From Rugalucina vietnamica (taxonomy: Eukaryota > Mollusca > Bivalvia > Lucinida > Lucinidae), in assembly GCA_964017185.1 (NCBI GenBank), contig OZ024879.1, positions 24,679,456-24,743,455 on the forward strand: a stretch of 64,000 bases of DNA. The letters are read 5' to 3'. The notes beneath the pieces were generated by a model. It was given only the letters and a program-made list of their open reading frames with translations. It ran no database searches and was not told the DNA's origin. This document shows, piece by piece, positions 1-11,369 of this stretch (within the stretch, counting starts at the first letter, position 1; every line of letters starts with the position of its first letter). Made by a program: the position numbers and the translations under genes.

Positions 1-586
1 GTCGTAAAATTATTCCGTTAAACATCAAATCTTTTTTTTTCAAACGTTGTCGTTTCAAGTTGAAATGACATGTTATTCCTACGATGATAATCTGGTCAGA
101 GAGTTACGATACATGCAAAATACATGTCAACTCGGTAAATCCGGAAGACATGATCCGAACAAGTTGTTCCAAATGCAAAATTAATACAATTTGGGGGTGG
201 CCGAAAAGGTCCAACAATTTTTGTGGCCATTCAAAAATATGAATCATGAATCTTTGATAAATATAGTCTGTGTAGATCTAGTTGAATTAAGATAACAATT
301 GCACAAATGAAAACTTAGTTTATCTGAAAAGAATATTTACTTTCTCATATTAGTCTAACACAAAGATTGGAACCCCATGATTCGGACTTGTCGACGAGCT
401 ATCTGTAAGTCACATAAAAGCATAGGTATGCACATTTTCCGACAAAAACTTTCATTTTTCAATTCCATGGCAACCCGGAGGTCACATAAATGTTATGTTT
501 TATGTGAATATCGCTACCATGGTCAAATGTTTCATCCAAAGGTAAAACTAAAGCAGTCTATCACCGGCAAAATGTCGATTTTGTTA
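1..586. other. Non-coding stretch, nothing recognised
   Basis: A+T-rich sequence with short runs of T near the start. The only open frame (377-607, 76 codons) has no recognisable domain and ends in the repeat that follows. No gene or transposon end was seen. Confidence 0.6.
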
Positions 587-693
587 TTGCCTGGCGTCTG
601 TCATTAGCAAATTTACCGAAAATTTGCTATTACCAGACGTCTGTCAATAGCAGATTTACCGAAAATTTGCTATTGACAGACGTCTGTCAATAG
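587..693. repeat. ~44-bp tandem repeat with embedded palindromes
   Basis: About 2.4 units of a ~44-bp repeat built on GTCTGTCAATAGCA and TTTACCGAAAATTTGCTATT. Positions 670-693 form a perfect 24-bp palindrome centred on CAGACGTCTG. The unit itself folds back because AGCAAATTT/AAATTTGCT are complementary. Probably a remnant of a TIR element or a small satellite; no coding content. Confidence 0.7.
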
Positions 694-1338
694 ACTCTTT
701 CTAAATAAAATCTCAAGTCTATTTTGATTATACAGCTTTCTGTTTGCATTTCATTTCGACAAAAACATTTACCTCACTGGGCAAAATGGGATGACTTATG
801 TTTACATACAATTATATATAGATGTGCGTACCTGTGATTGCCGTTGCGTTTCTTACTTACGATCTGCTTTTTGAAAGTAACAGGAAAATATAAAAGTTTC
901 AACAAAAAAAAAATGGAATTTATATGAGAAAATGCGTGTTTTCGGAGTGCCGGAGTTGAAAACATACCCATGACTAGGATAGTATAGACTGTCACACTAT
1001 TGTCTCACCACTAAACTACTACTTCCAGAAACGCACGACAATATTTACACACGACAATATTTACACACGACAATTGCCAAACTATACGAGAAGAAATATC
1101 TATGGTGCAAATCGTTTCTTCTTAATCTGCGGACATTATGATCCGCTTAACCTAATCCGTTACAAGACTTAATACATTAAATGCTGTTTATTACACACCA
1201 AATAAAAGTAATAAATAAATAAATAAAATAATAAAAGGGTATATATAATTATAGACCAAGATTTGATGTTCGATGATATTACGTGACGACATTTTCAAAA
1301 GTATCCTAGTATAAAGATAGCAAGCATAACGTGTAGCT
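694..1338. other. Non-coding stretch with minor simple repeats
   Basis: Contains three tandem copies of a 17-bp unit (CACACGACAATATTTA-type, about 1033-1076) and an AAAT-rich run (about 1206-1237). No coding potential was recognised. Confidence 0.55.
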
Positions 1339-1576
1339 TATGTGCATCGTGAGAAAACCAGATTTTGGCCTATGCGAAAACAAAGGTGCAGATCAGCTTC
1401 GCAGTAACTGCGAAGCTGATCAGCGCCTTTGTTTTTGCTACACGGAAAGTACAATTCCTCTTCTTCTTATATCCGAAATTTCAAGCTTTTGGCCTGCTTC
1501 TGTGACTGTACAGGTCGGTTTGTGTCAGACCTGTTGGGAAACCCCGAAGACCGGTTTTCTCGCGTCGCGGCTCATT
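1339..1576 (-). mobile_element. Hairpin MITE family P, copy 1 (inverted)
   Basis: A small non-autonomous element. Its ends are inverted repeats of the form GAGCCGCCACATGGGAAAAC, here decayed to GTGAGAAAACCA on the left and TTCTCGCGTCGCGGCTC on the right. Near one end lies a near-perfect 65-bp palindrome (1374-1438) with arms GCGAAAACAAAGGCGC and AGATCAGCTTCGCAG. The asymmetric position of the palindrome gives the orientation, opposite to the copies at 4636, 40219 and 54269. Translation gives an ENKGADQLRS-type peptide that should not be read as a gene. Family membership is by direct comparison within the window; the superfamily is not assigned. Confidence 0.8.
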
Positions 1577-1983
1577 AGTAAAGACCTAAATGCGCATAAC
1601 TGCCCATGCAGGTTGGGTTCCGTTGAAATTGGGTATGGTTTTTTGAGACTATCGACACCTTATTCTCTACAACACAAACGCCCTTAACGCCTCAGTCGGG
1701 ATGTATCTAACATGCAGACACATGTACCCTCGGTTAATAATTTGATATCCCGTGATTAAGCAAATCGTTCGATTCAGGGCCAAGTAACTCGAAGGCATCG
1801 TAAGTTGCCCTACTTACGACATGACCACTATAAAATTTACGCCCTTGATATTCCAGTTACTCTAAGCTGTCGGAACCTTTTTTTTTTTTCAAATGAAAAG
1901 TGCCACTTCATAAGATAAGACGACACCAAAGTTACGGTCACCGTAACTTAAGGTCCATTTCAGTTATTCACCATAATCCCTAA
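1577..1983. other. Non-coding stretch
   Basis: No gene or repeat end recognised apart from a T9 run near 1882. It separates the P element from the Harbinger-type element. Confidence 0.55.
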
Positions 1984-1986
1984 TTA

Positions 1987-3239
1987 TGTTACGTCTACAC
2001 CGGACCACGTTCTCACCACGTCCTTACCACGTTCTAAAAATTCAAGAACGTGGCGAGGACGGGGCCAAAATGAATAATTTTATATTTCTAGGTTCCCACT
2101 ACTTCCTTACTACGTCCCCGCCACGTCCTTATTACGTCCGCACCACGTCCTTACTACGTCCTTCACGTTTCCACTACGTTGTCAATACGCGCTCACCAAG
2201 TTCATCCCGTTTCCACTACGTCCTTGCTACGTCCTCACAAAGACCAAGCGGTTCATACCACGCGCGAACTACGTTTCCAGCACGTTCTAATTGTAAATAT
2301 ATTAATAGTCGTGTATTAAGAGTCAGATAAGTTGCGAAACAGCTTGAAATTGCAATTCGAGGTCCAACTCTGTTTAACAGTTCATCGAACATTTCTGGTT
2401 GCATTCGCATGAAATTGAAGAATGACTGCTGGTCCTCTATCCTCAACTCTGCTAGTAGTCGGTCGTAATGCCCATACTGAAGCCTTCTTTCAGCTGATAG
2501 CCAAGGGCGCACCTAACAGGATCTTGTCCCTCTTTTCCTCCTTCTGTGAAATAGCACAAGTGCAGCCTGTGCACCAAGTAAGGCATGATGTCCTTGAAGG
2601 AGAGCAAGTTTTAAGAGTACTTCTCTGTTCATGTTTCGATTTCGATATGATTTAAATAGAGCGAAAGCAATTGCTTGAGGGTACGGGGCAATTAAAACAA
2701 AATTAATAAAACGTGGAGGACGTAGTTCGAACCTGGTGTGAACGTGATAAGAACCTACTAAGGACGTGTTAGGAACCGCTAGGACGTGATAAGAACGCAG
2801 TGCAGTCTTCTAGGACGCGGTAAGGACGTACAAGAAGCGTGGTATGGTCTTGACGAGAACTTGATGGACGTAGTGAGGACGTAGCGAGGACGTAGTAGAA
2901 GCGTAGCGAGGTCTCGATGGTCTTCAACAAATTTGCATCGCGTCCACGAAGACCGCACTACGTTTGCGCCACGTTCTTTCTACGTCCTACAAGTTCCTAC
3001 TACGTCCTTACCACGTCCTTACTACGTCCTTACTGCGTTCTAATTCCACCACGTCCTCGCCACGTTTCTTTTGAGCATGTTCAAAATTTGACCAAGACCT
3101 CCGCGTCCATGAAGACCTCACTACGTCCTTACTACGTTCCTACCACGTCCTACAAGACCGTACCACGTCCTCACTACGTCCTTAATTTTTAGGACGTAGT
3201 AAGGACGTAGTGAGAACGTGGCCCGGTGTAGACGTAACA
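1987..3239. mobile_element. Harbinger-type TIR element with ACGTCC arrays
   Basis: The two ends are inverted repeats of about 55 bp starting TGTTACGTCTACACCGG, flanked by TTA on the left and TAA on the right. That fits the TWA target of PIF/Harbinger elements, although the two copies are not identical. Inside the ends are long arrays of ACGTCCTTACTACGTCC-type units, forward at about 1998-2290 and 2930-3190 and inverted at about 2710-2920 and 3190-3225. The middle holds a relic of the transposase N-terminus on the minus strand. The element is far too short to carry a full transposase plus Myb-like gene, so it is non-autonomous. It sits only about 10 bp from the next element at 3254. Confidence 0.8.
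2335..2632 (-). pseudogene. Harbinger (HARBI1-like) transposase N-terminal relic
   Basis: The minus strand reads MNREVLLKLALLQ from an ATG at 2632-2630, then a basic stretch, a TAG stop at 2515-2513, and continues in the same frame with VRPWLSAERR, a G-H-Y-DRLLAELR segment, and FFNFMRMQPEMFDELLNRV up to about 2340. The pattern RPWL..RR...G.Y..L..EL..ED...F.NF.RM.P..FDELL..V.PRI is typical of the N-terminus of invertebrate PIF/Harbinger nucleases, and a C-W-V-R-P-W context is usual. The stop is therefore best explained as TGG to TAG. After PRI the similarity ends abruptly; the DDE catalytic domain is absent. Non-functional fragment carried inside the TIR element. Confidence 0.72.
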
Positions 3240-3253
3240 TAAGAGAAACTTAA

Positions 3254-4197
3254 GGATGTTCGCTGCCAATGAAAAAGTATTCAAACTTTTTTTCTAACTG
3301 CTCTTTTTTTATTCCAAAAGATAAAATAAGACATATGAAAACAAAATAAATATAGGGTAGTGTGCATTTTTTCGAGCTACAGGGCTCTGAATGAGACCTC
3401 TAAACAACATATTTGAAAATTAGAAAAATTAATTTAATTTTCTATTCTTTCACATATACCTTCCTGGTCAAACAATACATCACGAATGCTTTTAAAAGGC
3501 ATTTTGTTTAAGTAACGCTGTCTATTTTGGACCTAAAACATACATAAATTTCATCTTGAAGTGGATGACAGTTTTTTTCGACTCTTTGAACAACCCTACC
3601 CCCTAATTTGAAAAGTCGAAAAAAATCACTATTTATAAATATGTCAAATCCATATTTGTAGATTCAAACTTTTTCTTGTATTTTCACACAACACATAACT
3701 TATTCATATTATTCGAATAAAAGAATGAAAAATATAGGGTAGTGTGCATATAAGAGAGAACCAACAACTTGAAAATCGCCATTTTAAGCCTTTTTTCGGC
3801 CATTTTTCTTCTAACACCCCATTTCATAAAACCACTCAAAATTTCAAAACTAGCACACCAAAAAAAAGAAATACTGATAAAGAAGACATCGTATACATCT
3901 ACTTTTGGTAAAATAAACATCAAATCATTGCAAGTAATTTGAAGTTGTGTTCTATTTAAGTTTAATCAACCCTACCCCCTAAATTTTGCTGACACATAAA
4001 ATTTTCAAAAAAGTTGCAAAAAACGGGGTGAAAAAATGAAGTTCCTTAGATTGACAATTTTCATGACTTGTTCAATGCATATCATCAATATGTATTCAAA
4101 TATAAAATATTAGGAAAATATCTGCAACCGTTTACGAGATACTCAACAAAATAAAAACCGGAAGTTCCGAAATGTCAAATGTTGGCAGCGAACATCC
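3254..4197. mobile_element. TTAA-flanked TIR element, 944 bp
   Basis: The ends are exact inverted repeats GGATGTTCGCTGCCAA / TTGGCAGCGAACATCC. Both are flanked by TTAA (3250-3253 and 4198-4201), read as a 4-bp target-site duplication. TTAA duplication is known for piggyBac and Kolobok transposons; which superfamily applies is not decided here. The interior is A+T rich and repeats the phrases ATATAGGGTAGTGTGCAT and CAACCCTACCCCCTAA. The 79-codon minus-strand frame at 3684-3923 has no known motif. Non-autonomous. Confidence 0.8.
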
Positions 4198-4201
4198 TTA
4201 A

Positions 4202-4629
4202 GTTGGTCGTAAGTTGATCTTAAGCTTTTAAAAAGATGGCTTTGAGTTACCAACCCCTGCTCTGGGAAGCAAGCATATGACAAAAAGCTTATCATATTGT
4301 GCGAATGAGCTGGCAAGGACTACATCTGTGGATAGCAGCTACACGGAATAAGGAATACAGTCAGTAAGGCGTCAATAACATGCGACCAGGAACTATCATC
4401 ACGCCACATGCTTACATCGACATGTTATGACAATGTTGACATTTTTGAGATCGTAGTATTTACATTGATTTGGCCCCCACAGTTTAAGCAGAATATCTTT
4501 AAATAGGAGTAACCTATGAATTTTCTTGATTCCCTATGATTGGCTCGACCGTTTGGTCTTTTTACTCTGATTTGGTCCACATAAGCCTGCTACTTGGAAC
4601 AGTGTGACAACGATTATTGGCTTCACGCT
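4202..4629. other. Non-coding stretch
   Basis: No open frame of note and no repeat end recognised. Confidence 0.5.
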
Positions 4630-4635
4630 TTATAT

Positions 4636-4857
4636 GAGCCTGTGCATGAGAAAACCAACAATTTGGGTTTCCGATCAGGTCCGTCACAAACCAGACTGTA
4701 CAGTCACAGAAGATGGCTAGAAGCTTGAAACTTTGGATATAAGTAGAAGAGGAAGTGGCGAAAACAAAGGCGCTGATCAGCTGTGCAGTTACTGCGAAGC
4801 TGATCTGCGTCTTTGTTTTCGCATAAACAAATTGTTGGTTTTCTTGTGTAGCAGCTC
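4636..4857 (+). mobile_element. Hairpin MITE family P, copy 2
   Basis: Starts GAGCCTGTGCATGAGAAAAC and ends GTTGGTTTTCTTGTGTAGCA plus GCTC. TTATAT flanks both sides (4630-4635 and 4858-4863), a possible target duplication, though A/T-richness weakens this. The palindrome at 4758-4822 pairs GCGAAAACAAAGGCG with CGTCTTTGTTTTCGC. The left part (AGGTCCGTCACAAACC, CTGTACAGTCACAGAAG) matches the copies at 40219 and 54269. Confidence 0.8.
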
Positions 4858-4863
4858 TTATAT

Positions 4864-4920
4864 AAAATAATGATATTTTAATTTGCCCTAGCTACCTATT
4901 TATGGTTAATACATTGCAAC

Positions 4921-4951
<31 letters not shown>

Positions 4952-5639
4952 TCAAAAAATTCCTTTTTTTCTGATTTCGTTTGTATAATTCACGAATTCC
5001 ACTAATTGTTCTACTATGTAACAATATCTCTTGTACGAAAATTGGTCAAAACCTTCTGTCATAGGTGTAACAAATTGTTTGTTCTTTGTTTTTGTTCCTG
5101 CGCATGTTCATGCGATAATGTATTTGTCGACACTCGTGCATTTTCGCTACGTACATGCACCTACGAATATGTCTATGTCATACACCTCGTATGTCTATGG
5201 CATGTTTACTATGTTTATGGCAGATAATCAATAACAACAGCATCAAAAGTCAGATACAGAAAAAGGAAGGTACAACCACGAAAGTTCAGGTTTTCAAAGT
5301 AATTAACATTTCCTTTCCAACTTTGAAATGAACAACAGCGAATAAATGTCTCTGATTTGCCAAATAAGATAGAATTTATTCCTGTTTCAAAAATGAGATT
5401 GGTAATAATTTGAAGACCCAATATCTGTGACCGCCAGCTGGACAGAATGATTGGCCATGCTTGCACCTTTGTCCCGAGTCTTCGGCGGACATTTTAGCAT
5501 TTTACTCGCCTGTAAAATGAATGGTATTTCAAAACGTTTCAAGAGAAAGGAACATGTTCTTCTAATATTCTTGGGCGTGAGTCTTTAGAGTAAATAGTAT
5601 ACACATAATTAGTATACTGCGAGGTCTAACATTTAATTT
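4864..5639. other. Non-coding stretch with poly-A run
   Basis: Holds a run of about 24 A at 4928-4950. Frames at 5006-5466 are short, overlap one another on both strands and show no domain. Nothing else recognised. Confidence 0.5.
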
Positions 5640-5835
5640 GTATCCTCTATCAGTAAGGGATATCCGTTTAAACGACATATAATATCTAGAAGGAGATATG
5701 CCTAATTACCATATATTTCGAACGAAATATACCCTATTATAACATATCTAAATTGACATATAATATCTCAATCTAAATATCATTATATATTTCGATCGAG
5801 ATATTATTTCCTTCATCTGAACACGTGATTATTTT
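5640..5835. repeat. AT-rich dyad repeat cluster
   Basis: Short phrases such as ACATATAATATCT, AGGAGATAT, TTTCGAACGAAATATA and TTTCGATCGAGATAT recur in both orientations. The same vocabulary (AAACGAAGTATAG, AAGGAGATAT, TAGATATAATAT) returns at 20133-20545, so this looks like a dispersed AT-rich family. Confidence 0.5.
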
Positions 5836-6433
5836 GCGTCATGCGCAGTCTCTCATCGAGTTTCGCATAGTGGGAAGGTTTAAATTTTGTACAGAAAAAA
5901 AATCCAACAAAAAATCCAGCGTCATCGTAAAGTTCACCAGGGAAGTTATGTACAGTTTGGATTTTATATGCTCGTCGCCCGATTCACATGAGTAAAGACT
6001 ATTTTACTTGCTGAACATAACGACATAAAGCGCTAGGGAAATTCCAAAAAGTGTTAATTATATCTATTAAAATGTTTGGACTGGTTAGATTATATGACTT
6101 AACGTCCATATCAGCAATAATTCAGTCATATTGGGTAGGAGCCAACGCTTTCTGTAAACCAGAAGCCAAGGGATCTTAAAACTTGAGTTTGCTCCATGGC
6201 TCTTCGCGACAACATAACGTACGATCTCACCGGGGACCTCTCTGTACGTAAATGAATTCTTCTTCTTCTTCTTCTTCTTCTTCTTCTTCTTCTTCTTCTT
6301 CTTCTTCTTCTTCTTCTTTCGTCTTTCAAAGAGTGACTCTACCACAATACCCGGCAACAAACATTTACCTCGATGAACCAGCGATCTACTAAACGGATAA
6401 GGACGTCAAACCGATGCGCATTTGCCCATCACC
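5836..6433. other. Non-coding stretch with (TTC)n
   Basis: Apart from the microsatellite listed separately, no gene is visible. Poly-lysine and poly-arginine frames on the minus strand are products of the triplet repeat. Confidence 0.55.
6257..6317. repeat. (TTC)n microsatellite
   Basis: About 20 uninterrupted TTC triplets. A second TTC array lies at 21021-21053. Confidence 0.95.
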
Positions 6434-7345
6434 ACCTATTCAGCTTTGGGGCCGTGAGAAATAGATGCCAGACAGAGCTTATAACTGAGTGATCGACCAC
6501 ACGATAACTGGTTAACCACTTAGGTCTGAAACTGCCTAGGAAAAGTTATAAGCTTTAGTTGTTGTGTGGTTATATGTCTTCAACATGTAATTTTAAGCAT
6601 GTCATGACATCCCTATGTTGGGTAGAAGTCCCATTGAAAGGAGGCAACATTCCAATATGACCATAGATGTTGACTCGAACGTAAATCAACACATTCAAAC
6701 AATAAACCTATATGATCGAATCCCGGGATCGAACAACATATTCATACTCGTCTCACAAATGCTCGGCGCGGGGCTCGAATCAACACAGGCCAGAAAGGTA
6801 CCATGATGAAACTCGGCAAGGGACCGTCAAACTCGGTTGAAATAACGCTACATGGCGATGCAGTATTTGCATGGCTCCTCGTCCTCTGGGGAGTTAATGT
6901 GCCTTGCTCAAGGAGACCACGGTGCTTCCAGTGTCACGGTGATCGATCCCATGACCTCTCGATTCGGATTCCCATGCTTTACCACCACGTCACCACGCTC
7001 CCTATTTATTCTATGTTTGTTTGTTTGTTTGTTTGTTTGTTTGAGTTGATGCTGTACGTCCCAGTCAACAGCTAATGATCGAATGTCGGGACGTTGCCTT
7101 TACTTGATGGGACTTTTAACCAAAATGAGGATGTCATGACATTCAACAAGTGCTTAAAATATAACCATCCAACAAAGCAACACATGCTTATAATATAATT
7201 ATTATCTGTGGACGGTTCCACTTTTCCTGGGCAAGCTCAGACCTGAGCGGTTAACCAGTAATCAGATGGTCAGTCAGCAGCAAACAAGCTTTGCCTGGAG
7301 GTATAAGCAGCCCATCTATTTCTTAAGGCCCCAATGGCTGGTGTC
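6434..7345. mobile_element. Imperfect long inverted-repeat element, ~0.9 kb
   Basis: Left arm 6434-6690 and right arm about 7050-7345 are inverted copies sharing, in order, TTGGGGCC..GAAATAGATG, ACTGGTTAACC, AGGTCTGA, AGGAAAAG, AAGCATGT, CATGACATCC and AAGTCCCAT. The loop holds unique sequence and a (GTTT)n run at 7014-7040. A copy of only the right arm lies at 16803-17115. Superfamily and target duplication not determined. Confidence 0.65.
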
Positions 7346-7735
7346 TTTCTGCTTAGTGTGCCTGGGACGTAACACAAAACGTACTTTGATTTTTTTTTTC
7401 AGCGTTTTGAGATTTTTTTTTCATACGTCTGGCAAACGCTTCAGTCACGCGCTATTGTGTGACTGCTAAAACGAGCTTACTGAAGAAACAAAATATTTTT
7501 ATACGTACAAAATCTTCAGCGTGTTGAGATTTTTCATACGCCCGGGGTGCGTTTGGGTTATACGCTAATGTTCTATCTGCAGGAAACCACTGATTTATAA
7601 AGTATAACGTCGAATCTTCCGAGACCTCCCGGTGCCTGCAAAATCATGCATTTTATATCAGACCGAGAAGGAAAGCTTTTCTTGTGGCTCTAGTTCAACA
7701 AAGATGATGGAAAATATATAAAACTGTTTATTCCA
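7346..7735. other. Non-coding stretch
   Basis: T-rich with no recognised gene. The frame at 7266-7469 shows no domain. Confidence 0.5.
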
Positions 7736-7830
7736 CCCAGTAAATTTATATTACTGACCGCTCCGATGCGGTACTTCTGCTGTAGTCCTACTTGTTTTAT
7801 GTTTTGCTCCTTTTGTGTACGTTTTCAAAG
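7736..7830 (+). repeat. Family R fragment
   Basis: Matches the first half of family R: CCAGTAAATTTATATTACTG, then GCGGTACTTCTGCTGTAG and TTGTTTTATGTTTT. It is closest to the copy at 22091. Both ends of the family are missing. Confidence 0.6.
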
Positions 7831-8288
7831 CGTTGTTGAATCGCAGATTTCATACGTGGGAAATCGGCGGCACTTGATCATAAAATCTGTGAATATTATT
7901 TTCATATGTGAAAAATGTGTACCAATTCTTCACATTCGGGACGAGTCAGTGTGAAGTATTGGTTTGGATTCATCCCATCTTTGAAGAACTGGTATCAATT
8001 TAACTCAGATGTGAAAGTTTGGTACTGAATGTTCACATATAATGCTATATATTGAAGAATTGGAATCAAAGGCAAAACAACTTCAGATGGGTGGTTTTCG
8101 TGAGTGTGAAGAATACGTACGAATAGTACATGAAATTTGATTATATGCGCCTATCTCACATGCGTGTGAAATGGAATGAAATTCGTTACATATCAATTCG
8201 TTACCAATTCTTCGCCGGCTGGGAGGATTTGGTACCAATAATTCACATCAGAACTTTGCGAAATGTGAAAATTGTGGTTCAAGAATGT
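7831..8288. other. Cluster of CCAATTCTTCACAT-like motifs upstream of LINE A1
   Basis: The motif CCAATTCTTCACAT and its complement recur with mismatches at about 7919, 7957, 7979, 8012, 8053, 8104, 8201, 8233 and 8277, in mixed orientation. Cause unknown. It ends exactly where similarity to LINE A begins (8289). Confidence 0.45.
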
Positions 8289-8660
8289 GTTACGCATAAG
8301 GAGACCGAGTCGTTAGATATTTGTGTTGAGGATGATGATGATGAGGATTTTACTTAGTACATCAGACGGCCTCCAAAGCGTTTCTATATTGGGGGTTTTA
8401 CTGCCGATGTTAGCACGCAGAAAATATTTAGATATATAAACAAACGCGGTCCAACTGTGACCTGGATCAGAGCGTGGCCTAGTAAACGTAATCCGAACAG
8501 TGCGATAATTCGCTTGAATGTTGTTGATAACCATGCTAGTTCTATTCTGCTGGATAAGAGCTTTTGGCCAAAGGGTGTAATTTGTAGGCCATGGAAAAAT
8601 AGACAATCTAGATATCAAAACGCAGGGTTTACATGTAGGTCTCAGCAGACATACACGCAA
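8289..8660 (+). pseudogene. LINE A1 ORF1 C-terminal remnant
   Basis: Corresponds to the last ~137 residues of the A2 ORF1. It includes the acidic run (VEDDDDEDFT) and the RRM-like block with RFYIGGFTADVS, TWIRAWPSKRNPNSA and FWPKGVICRPWK. A TAG at 8355-8357 replaces GAG of A2 (GAG to TAG), and CATGTA is inserted before the GGTCTCAGCAG phrase. The final codons continue after LINE B at 12204-12248 with the TAA of ORF1. Not functional. Confidence 0.85.
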
Positions 8661-8661
8661 T

Positions 8662-11369
8662 CTAGATACACTCAAAGTCGCGATTAATCAAAAAGTCAAT
8701 AATTTATGCCAATATTTTAATCTAAATCAGCTGATAGTAGAACCTACCAACTTCACTGAAGATTCTTCCTCAATTATTGATCTAGTATTCACATCTGACA
8801 AAAACAATATACTTTCAAGCGGAGTCGGTGAGCCCTTTCTAGAGCAAAACGTGCGATATCATTGCCCAGTTTACTTTGTGTTAAATTTCCATAAACCTAT
8901 CACCCCAATAGTACATAGACATATATGGCTATACGATCGTGGTAATTACGAATCATTTTCTCAAGAAATCATAGAAACCAACTGGGAAACGCTAAAAGAT
9001 AATGATATTGAAATTTATGCAAATAACGTAACAAACCAAATTTCAAAATTAGCAGAAAAACATATCCAAAATAAAAAAGTTAAAATACGACAATCTGATC
9101 CTTCTTGGCTTACCAGCGAAATAAAGAAAATGATAAGAAAACGTAAGCGTTTATATACAAAGTTCAAAAGATCGAAAACCCCGACCGACTTCGAAAACTA
9201 TAAACAAATTAGGAATAAGACCATCGCAGAAATTCGCAAATCCAAAAAATTAGAAGTTGACAAACTGGCAGCAAAACTCCCTAATAATGACATTGGACCG
9301 AAAGACTGGTGGAAAACGCTCAAACACTTCATTAAACCGGACTATTCAACATCTATTCCTCCGCTTCATGATGGTAACACGATATACACAGATGAAACCG
9401 ATAAGGCGTCCCTTCTTAATGACTTTTTTGTTGGGCAAACTATTCTAGACGAAAGTCAAGCATCTCTTCCTTCGGACATTCCTTCTTCTGACAACAATTT
9501 GAACAATATTTCCACTTCACCTCACGAAGTTGAGTCTATTCTTAAGTCTCTTCCACTAGGAAAAGCAACTGGTCCTGATGCCATAAATAATAGAATCTTA
9601 CGAGAACTAGCGACACCTCTATCTTCTCCACTTACAGATCTTTTCAACTTCTCTTTAACCACCGGTAAAGTACCTTTGATGTGGAAGGAAGCAAACGTCA
9701 CTCCCATATTCAAAAAAGAGGACCCATCAATAGTTTCTAACTATAGACCAATTTCACTCCTTAGTGCGGTAGGGAAAGTCCTTGAAAAAATCGTACACAA
9801 GCATCTGTTTAATTTTGTTCGCGACAACGACTTACTATCTGCCTTACAATCGGGATTTATACCAGGGGACTCAACAGTCAACCAGCTCATTGATATATAC
9901 AATACCTTCTGTAAGTCTCTTGACGAAGGCAAAGAAGTTCGGGCAGTGTTTTGCGACATTAGTAAAGCCTTTGACAGAGTGTGGCATAAAGGACTTCTTT
10001 TTCAACTTGAATCTATTGGAATTTCCGACTCCCTCTTACTTTGGTTCAGAGATTATCTAGCAAATCGCAAACAAAGAGTTGTCTTACCAGGTGCTGCTTC
10101 TTCCTGGAAACACATTAAAGCCGGTGTGCCACAAGGTTCTATCCTAGGTCCTCTCCTTTTCTTAATCTATATAAACGACATTGTCGACGAAATACATTCT
10201 TCTATTAGACTCTTCGCAGACGACACAAGCCTTTACATCATAGTCAACGACCCACAACAAGCAGCAAATATATTAAACGCAGATCTTGCAAAACTACACG
10301 CTTGGGCATCTAAGTGGTTGGTAACCTTTAATCCCTCTAAATCTGAGTCTATTATATTCACACGCAAGCGCATCAAACCTGTTCATCCTCCCCTGCACAT
10401 GAACCAACAAGCTATTAACGAAGTAACTTCACATAAACATTTAGGACTTGTCTTCTCAAACGACTGTACCTGGCATGATCACATTGAACATATAAAAACT
10501 AAAGCTTGGTTTCGTATTAATATCATGCGTAGGCTAAAGTTTCAGCTTGACAGAAAGTCTCTTGAAACAATATATATGTCTTTCATTCGACCTCTACTTG
10601 AATACGCCAGTGTTGTCTGGGACAATTGTACTCAGTACGAGTCTGATGAACTACAAAAGATTCAAAACGAGGCTGCTCGTATAGTCACGGGTGCCACGAA
10701 ACTGGTTTCTCTAGAATCTCTTGATGATGACACAGGCTGGGAAATACTCGCGAAAAGAAGGGAAAAACATAAGCTTATACAATACTATAAAATGCATAAC
10801 GAAATGACTCCAGAATATCTATCCTCACTTGTTCCTCCTTCTGTCGGTAGTACAGTAAGATACGCCCTGCGAAACGAGTCTAACCTCCAAACAGTCCCTG
10901 CAATGTCACGACAATACTATGAATCTTTTCTTCCTTCAACTACGCGAATGTATAATGCACTATCAGACGAAATAAAGAATTCTCCATCTCTAGAAGCTTT
11001 TAAAGCCAGACTTAATCGTAACACAGTCAAACCGCCTATATACTACTACGCTGGTTCTAGATTAGGCCAAATATATCACACTCGTTTACGCCTCAAATGT
11101 AGCTCCCTACATCAACACCTTTTCCTCAAAAAATAATTGCAAACCCCCTGTGTGAGTGTGGAGCTGTTGAAGACACCCAGCATTTCTTTTTAAATTGTTA
11201 TCGCTTCAGAAACTTACGCCTAGAACTATTCAATAAGATTTCGACATTCTGCCAACCAACCCTAGAAGTTATCCTCTACGGAAATGTCAATATCTCAATC
11301 GATGATAACAAGCAAGTCTTTCTTGCAGTTAAAGAATACATTCTTAAAACCAGAAGATTTTGTCAATGA
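8662..11369 (+). pseudogene. LINE B ORF2 (endonuclease end, RT, zinc knuckle), one frameshift
   Basis: An open frame runs from the 5' truncation (8662) to TAA at 11136. It opens with the end of an APE endonuclease (QLIVEPTNFTEDSSS, IDLVFTSDKN). The reverse transcriptase follows, with SNYRPISLLSAVGKVLEKIV, motif A CDISKAFDRVWHKGL, motif B GVPQGSILGPLLF and motif C FADD at 10213-10224. Downstream lie the HLGLVFSNDCTWHDHI block and ARIVTGATKLV. Beyond the stop, frame +2 resumes with the C-terminal zinc knuckle CECGAVEDTQHFFLNC and ends at TGA 11367-11369. A single lost A in the run at about 11128-11133 explains the break. The RT core is otherwise intact, but the N-terminal endonuclease is missing, so it cannot be autonomous. 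Confidence 0.9.

Noticed and set aside
1340-1687. 115-codon frame with ENKGADQLRSNCEADQ-type peptide
   Set aside because: It is the family P palindrome translated; the same peptide appears from other copies and strands (40300-40539 minus). Not a gene.
6085-6360. Lys-rich and Arg-rich frames
   Set aside because: Translation of the (TTC)n microsatellite on the opposite strand.
8851-11136. Independent cellular gene
   Set aside because: All motifs are those of a LINE reverse transcriptase; the borders coincide with an insertion into LINE A1.
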